Shown: positions 51,765-60,900 of the stretch, piece after piece
Layout: each line of letters opens with the position of its first letter
Position numbering within the stretch: the stretch's first letter is position 1
NCBI GenBank assembly: GCA_934351925.1
Contig: CAKRJT010000014.1
Location: 1 to 64,000 of the forward strand
Length of the DNA stretch: 64,000 nt
Origin: an uncultured Lachnospiraceae bacterium
GTDB lineage: Bacteria; Bacillota; Clostridia; Lachnospirales; Lachnospiraceae
Direction of reading: 5' to 3'
Position numbers and translations under genes: made by a program
The notes under the pieces: model-generated
Seen by the model: only the letters and a program-made list of their open reading frames with translations
Told to the model about the DNA's origin: nothing
Databases searched by the model: none

Positions 51765-53342
51765 TTATTTTCCTGCTTTAGCTTTTTTGTTGCCAAGCAA
51801 ATAACTCCGACCATCACACATACAGCAAAGCCCAACCGCCGCAAGAGACAGCATGAAAACATAATACGGAAAACAGTATCTCGCCTTCGCCTCCCATACG
51901 AGACTGAACAGCATTCCCCCTAATATGCTTACGCCAAGAATATAGCACTCTATCCCCCTGCGCTTCCTGTACATCCCTATGAGTCCGACAAACGCACACA
52001 GAAGCACTGCCGAATGATACACATTCGCAAAATCCCTTACATAGTAATAAGCATCCTCAAAGTATAGTATTCCTCGTACAATATTCGTTGGTTTTCCTTC
52101 AATATAACTGTTCATCTGCACGGACTGAAGCAGCGGGCAGTTCCACTGTGACTCAAATTTTCTCATATAAAAGCTCACAGCCCGCCCCGGGTTATTTTTA
52201 AAATATTCCAGCCTGTCCGCTATGTCAGCCTTTGCTCTCTCAGAGGCAAGCTCTGCATCCGAACCACACTCATAGTAGGTTCCTATGTTATAATAATTAT
52301 TCCAGCCGCACAGATTGTCATCCTCCTGCATTCCCATTGCCACCCAGAGCGTTGCCGGCATTCCGGCCTTTCCGTCAAGCTGCTCCGAAAAAACCGCTTT
52401 TGAAATCATACCGGGAAGTACTGCACCGGCAGCCATACAGGCAATAAGCACCAGCCCCGCAGGGCGTTTTTTGGAAATTGCCTTTACTGCCGTGACCACT
52501 GCTATGGCAATCACTACGATAAGACTGTTCATCCTGAGCTGTATCGCAATGAACATGCACGCAAAGCAGCCGGCATGCTCCAGAATGAATACTGCCTTAT
52601 CATTTTTTTTCATATCCGTGAACTGCCTGTCATACTTTTCAAGTATCATCATGGCAAGCATTACCGCAAGCATCGAAAATGTAGTTGATATTGTCTCCCC
52701 GTACGCGAACGAAGAATATAGATAAACCGGCACACAGCTAAGTCCAAGAAGCATCGCTGCCACCGCACAATCGTACCTTTTAGATATCCTGTAGACAATG
52801 ACATATAGCGCTGCAAGCATCACCGGGACACAAAGTGCGTTCAGAAATATGAGCGGAAAGAAGTTGATCTCACCGGTTATCCTAAACAGCAGCATATACA
52901 GCCATACAAGCCCCAACTGCTGCTGATAGGTCTGTATATACGTCAAAAAATCCGACCCTTCCTCAAGTGCCGACTGATACTGCATAATCGCCACCCAGTA
53001 AGCGCTCGCCTGATCTGCCTGTGGTGCCACCTTGCACGAAAACACCCAGTAAAGAGCTATCGCAAGCGATATCGCCGCACCTGCTGCCGGTATAATCCAT
53101 CTTCCCTTTTCCTCGGGTATGAGGCATAGAAGCTTAACGGCTCCCATAACCACCGCTATAAAAGCACAGGTCAGAAGAAACACCGCTATCGGATTATCCC
53201 TTAGAAGGTATACCTTTTCCATCGTCATAAGTATATTCTCGTATCTGCGCGGAAAGCTTAATACAACTATCGGAAGCATCATTACAGCCAGCAAAGCCGT
53301 GATGACCTTCACCGATATATTTTCAATTCCCTTAATTTTCAT
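51765..53342 (-). CDS. Polytopic membrane protein, glycosyltransferase family 39-like
   Basis: A 525-residue protein with about 11-12 membrane helices. The loop after the second helix (VFSCKVAPQADQASAYWVAIMQYQSALEEGSDFLTYIQTYQQQLGLVWLYMLLFRI) contains an early acidic residue in APQADQ and a YxQQLG-type segment, as in GT-C enzymes (family 39/ArnT) that use lipid-linked sugars. A later extracytoplasmic segment (LWVAMGMQEDDNLCGWNNYYNIGTYYECGSDAELASERAKADI) holds two Cys. The acceptor is unknown. It overlaps the kinase stop by 11 bases and lacks a clear ribosome site, so translation is coupled. Its presence inside a pentose operon is odd. Confidence 0.75.
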   Translation of the reverse strand: MKIKGIENISVKVITALLAVMMLPIVVLSFPRRYENILMTMEKVYLLRDNPIAVFLLTCAFIAVVMGAVKLLCLIPEEKGRWIIPAAGAAISLAIALYWVFSCKVAPQADQASAYWVAIMQYQSALEEGSDFLTYIQTYQQQLGLVWLYMLLFRITGEINFFPLIFLNALCVPVMLAALYVIVYRISKRYDCAVAAMLLGLSCVPVYLYSSFAYGETISTTFSMLAVMLAMMILEKYDRQFTDMKKNDKAVFILEHAGCFACMFIAIQLRMNSLIVVIAIAVVTAVKAISKKRPAGLVLIACMAAGAVLPGMISKAVFSEQLDGKAGMPATLWVAMGMQEDDNLCGWNNYYNIGTYYECGSDAELASERAKADIADRLEYFKNNPGRAVSFYMRKFESQWNCPLLQSVQMNSYIEGKPTNIVRGILYFEDAYYYVRDFANVYHSAVLLCAFVGLIGMYRKRRGIECYILGVSILGGMLFSLVWEAKARYCFPYYVFMLSLAAVGLCCMCDGRSYLLGNKKAKAGK

Positions 53343-54951
53343 AATTGTCTACTGCTGCTCTCTCGACTGCAAGTCCTGCCTTGTAGCGCGCAATAAACTC
53401 ATCAAAGCCATTAACATCCTCAGCATCCGGCTCCATGGTGCTTCCGCTCTGTCCGGCAAATACCTTGTTATTCAAATAGTCATCAAGAGTCTCATTATTT
53501 CCTTTCTTAATCATATAAGCTGCGAGAAGCGCCATTCCCCATGCTCCACCCTCTCCTGCGGTCTCCATAACGGTTATAGGCGTATCCATGGCTGCCGCGA
53601 GAAATCTCTGACCTACTCCCTTGGTCTTAAAGAGTCCGCCATGTCCTGTTATCGAGTCTACTCTGACTCCCTCCTCCTTCAGAAGAATGTCAAGACCTAT
53701 CTTGAGCGCGCCAAGTGATGTGTACAGGTGCGTTCTCATAAAGTTAGCAAGCGTGAAGCTGCTGTTGGTATTTCTCACAAAAAGAGGTCTTCCTTCCTCC
53801 ATATGCGTAATGTTCTCACCCGATATGTACCCGTACGACATGAGTCCGCCACAGTCAGCATCACCCTCTAATGCCTTATTATAGAGAACTGAGAAGAGCT
53901 TATTCATATCTACGGGAATGCCGAGAGCCTCCTCGAATTCCTTGAATATATTTACCCATGCATTGAGGTCTGATGTGCAGTTATTGCAGTGAACCATCGA
54001 CACAAGATTTCCGGTAGGAGTTGTCACAAGGTCAATCTCAGGATATACCTTTGAAAGCTCCTTCTCCATAACTATCATGGCGAACACACTCGTTCCCGCG
54101 GATACATTTCCTGTTCTGACTGCTACCGCATTCGTAGCCGTCATTCCCGTTCCTGCATCTCCCTCAGGCGGGCAAAGAGGTATTCCCGCCTCAAGCTCTC
54201 CGTCCTTATCAAGAAGTGCCGCTCCCTCTGCCGTAAGGCTTCCCGCCTCAGCTCCGGCAAGAAGAACCTTAGGCATAATGTCCATAAGTCTCCACGGAAG
54301 CTGTGCTTTATCACCGCGTGCATTTCTCTCCTCAATGAGTGAATCGAACTTTCCTACCATATTGGCATTGTAATTCTTAGTCGTGGTATCAATAGGGAAC
54401 ATTCCCGACGCCTCACCGACGCCGATAACCCTCTCACCAGTCAGTTTCCAGTGTATGAAGCCCTCAAGCGTCGTCATATAGTCAATGCGCGGAAGGTGCT
54501 CCTCATTTTTTAACATCGCCTGATAAAGATGCGCGATACTCCATCTCTGAGGTATGTTATAGTTAAAAAGTGACGTCAGCTCATCCGCCGCCTCCTCGGT
54601 TATACTGTTTCTCCATGTCCTGAATGGAACTAAGAGCTCACCCTCCTTGTCAAAAACCATATAGCCGTGCATCATCGCGGAAAATCCGATTGCACCAAGC
54701 TTCTTTAATGTAACCCCATACTTTTCCTTAACATCCGCCTTGAGTGATGCATAGCAGTCCCTGAGGCCATTCCATATATCGTCAAGGCTGTATGTCCACA
54801 CTCCGTTCTCATAGCGGTTCTCCCACTCATGGCTTCCGCCTGCTATCGGTGCATGATTTTCATCTATGAGCACCGCCTTTATTCTTGTAGAACCAAACTC
54901 AATTCCGAGAACAGCCTTGCCGTTCTCAATAGTTTCCTTTACATTTCCCAT
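53332..54951 (-). CDS. FGGY-family carbohydrate kinase, probable L-ribulokinase role
   Basis: A 539-residue sugar kinase. The N-terminal phosphate loop is VLGIEFGSTRIKAVLIDEN. The domain continues GAIGFSAMMHGYMVFDKEGE, WRNS and AHLYQAMLKNEEHL. The catalytic Asp is in CPPEGDAGTGMTATNAVA (about 260-277), and the second phosphate loop is VRTGNVSAGTSVFAMIV. The C-terminal FGGY-like segment is SITGHGGLFKTKGVGQRFLAAAMDTPITV. Linkage to AraD suggests that it makes L-ribulose-5-P, though xylulose or another ketose cannot be excluded, and no isomerase is in the cluster. GGAGGAG precedes the ATG. It lies 63 bases after the SMC-linked gene. Confidence 0.85.
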   Translation of the reverse strand: MGNVKETIENGKAVLGIEFGSTRIKAVLIDENHAPIAGGSHEWENRYENGVWTYSLDDIWNGLRDCYASLKADVKEKYGVTLKKLGAIGFSAMMHGYMVFDKEGELLVPFRTWRNSITEEAADELTSLFNYNIPQRWSIAHLYQAMLKNEEHLPRIDYMTTLEGFIHWKLTGERVIGVGEASGMFPIDTTTKNYNANMVGKFDSLIEERNARGDKAQLPWRLMDIMPKVLLAGAEAGSLTAEGAALLDKDGELEAGIPLCPPEGDAGTGMTATNAVAVRTGNVSAGTSVFAMIVMEKELSKVYPEIDLVTTPTGNLVSMVHCNNCTSDLNAWVNIFKEFEEALGIPVDMNKLFSVLYNKALEGDADCGGLMSYGYISGENITHMEEGRPLFVRNTNSSFTLANFMRTHLYTSLGALKIGLDILLKEEGVRVDSITGHGGLFKTKGVGQRFLAAAMDTPITVMETAGEGGAWGMALLAAYMIKKGNNETLDDYLNNKVFAGQSGSTMEPDAEDVNGFDEFIARYKAGLAVERAAVDNYEN

Positions 54952-55014
54952 TACCTTCTCCTCCGGGCTATATATTAATATTGTCTGCCAATAATAGCAT
55001 ACCTCTCCAATCAG

Positions 55015-57888
55015 CTATTCCTCATCATCGTCGTCATAGCTGTCCTCATATTCATTTTCGCTTTTTGTATCCTGCGTCTCTTCTTCGTCCTCGTCCTCAT
55101 CATCTTCATACTCATCCTCCGGCATGAGGTCGCTTTCCTTGATGACAAGAACCGAACGGAACCTTCCGAAGAGCTTATTTCCAAGCCTCCTGCGTGCATG
55201 CTTTGCAGCGTGTTTCATAAGCTCCTTCACAATATCGACAATATTTCCGTTATCGTCATTCGGAATCTGGCTCAGTATAAGATAGAGCTTTAACAGTGCC
55301 TTATCCTCCACTCTCCAGCCCTGTTCCTCAGCATAATCCTTGGCTATGTCAACCAGCTCATTAACCGTGTACTGCTTTAGCAGGAAGCATCCCGTAAATG
55401 CGTCCGAGAAATCCGGATTATCCGCAAAAAGTTTATTAATCTCAAACTCCTCATCAATAAGCATAAAAAGCGTATTGTTCCTGAGCCCAAGTATCGAGGC
55501 AACCGCCTCCCTTTTAAGCCTTCCGGCATTTTCTATTACAAGGGTCTGACCGACAAGCTTATCTGCATACGCTGCATAGCCCTTCTCATTAATCTTGTCA
55601 GCGGATATTCTCGCAAGCTTCTGTTCACGGTCTGCATCATACACATGAAGTGCCTTGAACAGGTTCACCGCAAACGCTGTCTTGTCCGTATTCCTGCTTC
55701 CCATGATGGCGATGTTTCCTGTCTCACCCGAACCGTTCTGCGCTGCTCTCCATGAGCCGATATATCTGCACAGTCTTCTCTCCATACCGGTCATATAGAG
55801 ATATTTATCCAGAAATACTTTTTCCTCGTCCTTAAGATAATATCGCTCCGAGCCGGCAGCCCCCACAGCCGCCTTCATGCTGTCATCTATTATCTTCTCT
55901 ATTCCCGCATTAATAGCTTTCTCTAAATCAGGAAGCTCGTCGTAGGCATCCTCCGCAGAGGCTGTATCCGTGTTATCCTCGTACTCCTCCGTCCCGTCCT
56001 CCTCGACATCAGGAATTTCCTCGAACTCGGTGTCATCAGCAGGCAGCGTATCCTTCTGTGTCCGCCCGTCAATCGACGCGGCAATCTCGCGTACGGTCTT
56101 AGCTATTGCCTCCCGCTCTGCAGCACTGTAGTCGTCAATATCCGGCGCCGCCTCAGCTTCCTCCTTCTCAGGCTCGTTCACCGTTTCCGCAGCAGGCACT
56201 TCCTTCTTCAATACATTCACCGGCTCCGCAGCAGGTGACTCATCTCCCATTGCGCTTACGGACTCTGCAGCCGGTGCTGCCTCCTCCGGGCCGCTTACAG
56301 GTTCAACAACAGGTGACTCCTTCTTCGTCTCCGGCTCATCATCGTCTATATCCGACAGCCACTGCGATATATCCATCTGCCCTGCAGTCTGTGAGTTCTG
56401 CTTCGCCGCCTCCATGCGCCTTCTCTCCTGCTCTGCCTGAAGCTGTGCAACAAGCTCTGACATCTGCTCAAGCGTCATCTTCTCTGCCGCCTGCCTTATG
56501 GCTGCATCAGGTGATACGGGAACCTCAGGTGTTTCCGTCTTAGCCACGGGCACAGCAAAAGGCTGCGTATTCTGTCTCTTCGCAGAATTTCTCGATGCTT
56601 TTCTCCACTGGTGCTTGTTGATGATTATTTCCTTCGTCGGATCTGAATCCCCATCCATATCCTCAAGCTGTGCCGCCTCGCGTATAGCCTCTGTCTTTTC
56701 TCTGTTCCTGTACGCTTCCATTATCTCTTTGACATTAGCCTTGAGCTCCTGCTGCACGTTCCTTGTATCGTAAACGGAATAATCGGGAACCTTGATATCA
56801 ATGTCATAATCTGTCTCGAGCTGCTGTATATCCGCTCTGACAGGTACCGCTGCCCTGTGGTGGTGCTGCTGCGGCACTGCCTGCTCCATCGCCTTATCAA
56901 CATCTATAGGGGACCACTCAGTCGTGTTCTCGACGGCGTGGCGCTCCTGCGGCGTCTGCTGTTCAGGCTGTGCCAGATCATCATCCCGCTGTGTTTCCTG
57001 AGGATGCTGCTCAGGCTGCGGCTGCTTATACTCCTTCCGCCACGTCTCTTCATCCTGCGGCTGTTCATATTCTCTCGCTGCAGTCTCGGTGCCATCGTAA
57101 GGCTGCAGCTCCTCGTATGCCCGGGGCTCCGGCTCATGCCCGTACTTCTGCGGCTCTGCTTCCGGCTCATACTCGTACTTCTGTGGCTCTGCTTCCGGCT
57201 CATGCTCGTATGTCTGTGGCTCTGTTTCCGGCTCATACTGATACTCCGGCTCCTCAGCGGCAGCCGCCGCCTCCATGCTGCCAAGCCTTGCCAGCTTCTT
57301 GGCCTGTTTCGGTGTCAGCGGTGCGTAAAGCTGCTTCAGCCTGAGTGCCTTCTCAACATATATTCCGTCGGCAAACCATAGTGCAAGCTCATCACATTCC
57401 TTAACACACTTGTCCGTCATGCCCGCCTCGCTGTAGAGCAGTGCAAGCTCGAACTCGTACTCCTCGTCAAGCTCCTTCTCCTTGTATTCCTGCAGTATGT
57501 TTATCAGTTCCTCAACAGGTGCGCCCTGCGCGCGCTTGAGCTTATAGAGAAGTATGAAGCCCGTCACATCCCTCGGTGCAAGCTCGACATACTCCTGATA
57601 TATCTCCTCGGCATCGTCGTATTCCCCCAGCTTCACATACATATCCATGAGCGTCGCAAGAAGCCTTCTTCCCCCAAGCTTGCGGTTATATGCGTATATG
57701 CAGACATTTCTCGCCCTGTCATATCTGCCCGTAGCGACAAATGCATCTATGGCGTTGGACATGACGCTCCACTGCTTCATCTTCTTCCACTCTATCTGCT
57801 CTGCCACTTTGGCTGCATTGACATAGTCCTTGCTCTTTACCAGCTTATCAAGTTTTTCTATTTTAATGGTCAACTCATACTTGTCCAA
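55015..57888 (-). CDS. TPR / acidic-repeat / P-loop-like protein in the jetD position of an SMC operon
   Basis: A 957-residue protein with three parts. Residues 1-200 are TPR-like helical repeats (YVNAAKVAEQIEWKKMKQWSVMSNAI, YDRARNVCIYAYNRKLG, YDDAEEIYQEYVELAPRD). Residues about 215-690 are low-complexity Glu/Pro/Gln-rich with 11-residue YEYEPEAEPQK repeats. Residues about 690-905 resemble an AAA/CbbX-type ATPase: IAIMGSRNTDKTAFAVNLFKA (Walker A with Asn-Thr-Asp-Lys, degenerate), TLVIENAGRLKREA (Walker B-like with Glu) and TLFMLIDEEFEINKLF. The last 35 residues are almost all Asp/Glu. TTG at 57888 has GAGGTG six bases upstream. It follows the JetC-like gene by 47 bases. I know no named family; it is not JetD, since no TOPRIM motif is visible. 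Confidence 0.8.
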   Translation of the reverse strand: MDKYELTIKIEKLDKLVKSKDYVNAAKVAEQIEWKKMKQWSVMSNAIDAFVATGRYDRARNVCIYAYNRKLGGRRLLATLMDMYVKLGEYDDAEEIYQEYVELAPRDVTGFILLYKLKRAQGAPVEELINILQEYKEKELDEEYEFELALLYSEAGMTDKCVKECDELALWFADGIYVEKALRLKQLYAPLTPKQAKKLARLGSMEAAAAAEEPEYQYEPETEPQTYEHEPEAEPQKYEYEPEAEPQKYGHEPEPRAYEELQPYDGTETAAREYEQPQDEETWRKEYKQPQPEQHPQETQRDDDLAQPEQQTPQERHAVENTTEWSPIDVDKAMEQAVPQQHHHRAAVPVRADIQQLETDYDIDIKVPDYSVYDTRNVQQELKANVKEIMEAYRNREKTEAIREAAQLEDMDGDSDPTKEIIINKHQWRKASRNSAKRQNTQPFAVPVAKTETPEVPVSPDAAIRQAAEKMTLEQMSELVAQLQAEQERRRMEAAKQNSQTAGQMDISQWLSDIDDDEPETKKESPVVEPVSGPEEAAPAAESVSAMGDESPAAEPVNVLKKEVPAAETVNEPEKEEAEAAPDIDDYSAAEREAIAKTVREIAASIDGRTQKDTLPADDTEFEEIPDVEEDGTEEYEDNTDTASAEDAYDELPDLEKAINAGIEKIIDDSMKAAVGAAGSERYYLKDEEKVFLDKYLYMTGMERRLCRYIGSWRAAQNGSGETGNIAIMGSRNTDKTAFAVNLFKALHVYDADREQKLARISADKINEKGYAAYADKLVGQTLVIENAGRLKREAVASILGLRNNTLFMLIDEEFEINKLFADNPDFSDAFTGCFLLKQYTVNELVDIAKDYAEEQGWRVEDKALLKLYLILSQIPNDDNGNIVDIVKELMKHAAKHARRRLGNKLFGRFRSVLVIKESDLMPEDEYEDDEDEDEEETQDTKSENEYEDSYDDDDEE
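57130..57249. repeat. 33-bp tandem repeat inside the TPR/P-loop gene
   Basis: Units begin at 57130, 57163, 57196 and (partial) 57229, each starting CGGCTCAT and encoding an 11-residue Tyr-x-Glu-Pro-Glu-x-Glu-Pro-Gln-Lys/Thr motif on the minus strand. The units are nearly identical in DNA, so copy number may vary between strains. Confidence 0.8.
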
Positions 57889-57935
57889 GTTGTTCACCTC
57901 ACAATAAGAATGATATTTTTAGTGTATCACAGCAC

Positions 57936-60900
57936 TTAGAGAAAATCAAAACTTTCCTGCGAAAAGCTTAGTCTTTCGTACTCCAATTCGCTCTCGGCAA
58001 CCTGACTGTGGTAGTCCACCACGACTGTCTGCTGTTTTTTGTCAACAAGTCTCTGGCCGAGCACATAATTCACGTCAAAACGACCCGTTATGGCAGGTGT
58101 CGCACCTCTTGCCGGAACTATTAGCTGTACATGGTTCGTCTTTAATAATTTAAAAATCGGCTCCCAGATATACACGTCCTTCGCCGCCCCGAAAGGATTG
58201 TCGATAAATATTGTCTTTCCGAGCACGGCAGCCTCCTTCCCGCCCGCATTTATGCTCGCGATGTAGTTGATGACCGACACAAGGAACTGAATGTAGATAC
58301 CCTGCGACTGTCCCGTACTTCCGACAGCCTCCTCATAGCGCAGATAACGGCTCTGATCCTTTATCCTCTCGCGCTTATACAGACTCAGCTTTATGCTGTC
58401 CATATCCGTTACTATGACAGAAAAAAGTCTCTTCCAGCCAAGCCTGCCTCTTATATATTTGAGGCGCTCCTCCATGGTCTTGAAATTCTCCGCAAGTGAC
58501 ACTGTCTCATTAATATACACAGACATTCTGTCTTTATACATTTCTTCCTTAATATAAGGTATCTGAAGCGACAACACCGGAATCACCTCATCATCAAGGG
58601 TTATTTTCGACAGCTTATCAAGCCTCTCGAGCTCGGAACGGATATTGGTGCATATCTGCACGCACCTGTTCTCAAAATTGCTCTTGATGAGCTCCATGTC
58701 GTCAATTCCCCTGCTTATCCTGTCCCTCTCAAGCGCAATGCAGTCCATCGTGCCCTTGAGCGCCTCCGCCAGCTCCCCGGCCTCAGCCCTGCACTGAGGC
58801 GGCTGGACATTCTGCTTTATCTCCTGTGCAAGCTCATAAGCTTTCAGCCCGTCCAGCTCGTCGACAAGCACATCCCTCGCACGGACAAATGCCGCACGCT
58901 TCTTCTGCTCCTCCTTCAACAGAGCCTCGAAGGCTCGTCCTGCTTCCTCGTACTGCGCGTTTGTAAGCTCCTCCTGCGGCAGCTCCGTGACAGACGCTTC
59001 TGAGGAAGCCATACTATTTATGATATCCTCCGCGTCGGGTGCAACTGATTTTACCATGCGCTCGAGATCCTTCTGCATGAGCATGCACGAGGTCTGCTCC
59101 TTAAAATTAGCCTTCTGAGTGTCAGCCAGAGCCTTATATTCATTTTTCAGCCTGTCAAGCTCTGCCCTGTGCTGCCTGATGTATTCCTGCGGATTTGATA
59201 CGGACAGCTCATGCAGCTCTCCGTAATGCTCCTCATAGTTCTTCTTTGCATAGGCACTGCTGCCCTCTATGCGGTTCATCTGCGTGCTTGCGCCGTCGAG
59301 CTCACCCTGCATATTTTTAAGGCTCTGCCTCAGCTTATCCTGAGCCGTCGCGAGCTCATTAAGCTCTGCCGGACTCTTGACGCGCAGTGCCCCCTCTCCC
59401 TCAAGCTCCCTCGCCCTCTCTAGGGTGATGCCTCTGTGAAGCATTGAACGCTGTGCTTTCTCCATGGCTTCACGGCAGTTTTCCATGAGCCTCTCCTTGT
59501 CAGCCACATCCCCCAGCTCCTGCGTCATAAGCGCCAGTATCGCTTTGAAACGGGCGTCCAGCTCCGTCGCCGGCACCAAGAGCTTCACCTCGCCGGAAGC
59601 CTCCTTATCCACCGCGGCGTCAGAGTCTTCCACCTTCTCATCGTAGTACGGTGCGTACATCTCCCAGTTCTTTTTTATTCTGTCTATATTCTCCTGATAG
59701 CTGTTCTTCCTTGCAGTGAGCTCCCTGCATGCCCTCTCCCTGCTCTCATACAGCTCCTTTGACAGCTTTCCGGCTTTGACCGCCGCGTCCTTTGCCGCCT
59801 CGTTCTTTTTAATTTCCAGATTACATTCATCTAACTTCTCGCTTAGAAGTGCGATGCTTTCAAGGCTTTCCTTTATCCCGAGGTTCTCGGAAAGCTCCGA
59901 TTCAAGCCTGCGGCCGCGCTCCGAAAGCTCTGCAAAGCGCTCCTGTACGCCCGCTAAAAGCTCCTCAAGCCTGCCCGTCCGCTCCGTCAGCCTGTCACTC
60001 TCAAGCTTCTGCTGTGTGAGCTGCCTGTCAAGCTGCGCCGCCTGCTCAGTCTCCATGCACGCATAGCCGCTCACCCGCTCGTAGTCATTTTTCACGACCT
60101 CAAGCCTGTCCTCGAGCTTTGACAGCTCAAGCTCCGTCTGGTCAAGCTCCTCCGATGCCTTCTTTATCCCCGACTGTCTGCCAGCCTCATCATATATAAA
60201 TGACAGGTCACGGCAGGCAAGCATATACACCTCGTCCGGCTGACTGATATCCTCAGCACTGTCCGACTTAAGCACCTTCTCCACGGCGGAGAGCTTTATT
60301 ATCGGCACCACTCCGCAGTCCATTGCCATGACGTTTCTGTCGCGGCACACTGCATCATAGTCGTCTCCGACAAGCACGGAATACGGAAGATACGGAAATG
60401 CCGCCGCGAGAGCAGCGCACTCGTCACTGTTTTTTCCGCGCAGATACTCAGCGCCCCCGGCTACGGCTCCCTCATATCTGCTTGTGAGGTATTCGCACAT
60501 TTCCTGAACGCCCTTAGGGTCGACCGGTTTCAAATTCTCTATCGAGCTTATATATTCCTTTATGGTGTCCGCCTTTTTGCGAAGCTGTCCGCGTCCCGAC
60601 AGCATGTTGTCATAAGCCTGCCCCAGCACATCCCTCAGCTTCCCATGGTCAGGTTCACCGTACACTCTGCCGAGCGCCGTCAGCTCGTTCTCCCTGTCGC
60701 GCGCCCTTGAAAGCCTCTTTGCGAGCGCCTTAATGGCCTCATTGCAGCTTACAAGCTCTGCCTGCACCTCCGCGCGCTCCCTTATGAATCCGTCCTTCTT
60801 AGCATTTAACTGCTCCTTCTCAGTCTCGAGCGCGCTCTGTGCGTTTTGCAGCTCACCAATTCTCTCACCGTACTTTCCCGCCTCGGCGGACGCATTCTCT

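Noticed and set aside
56106..57381. Long open frames on the plus strand opposite the TPR/P-loop gene
   Set aside because: They are mirror images of the Glu/Pro/Gln-rich repeats and give low-complexity Pro/Leu/Ser strings typical of antisense frames.
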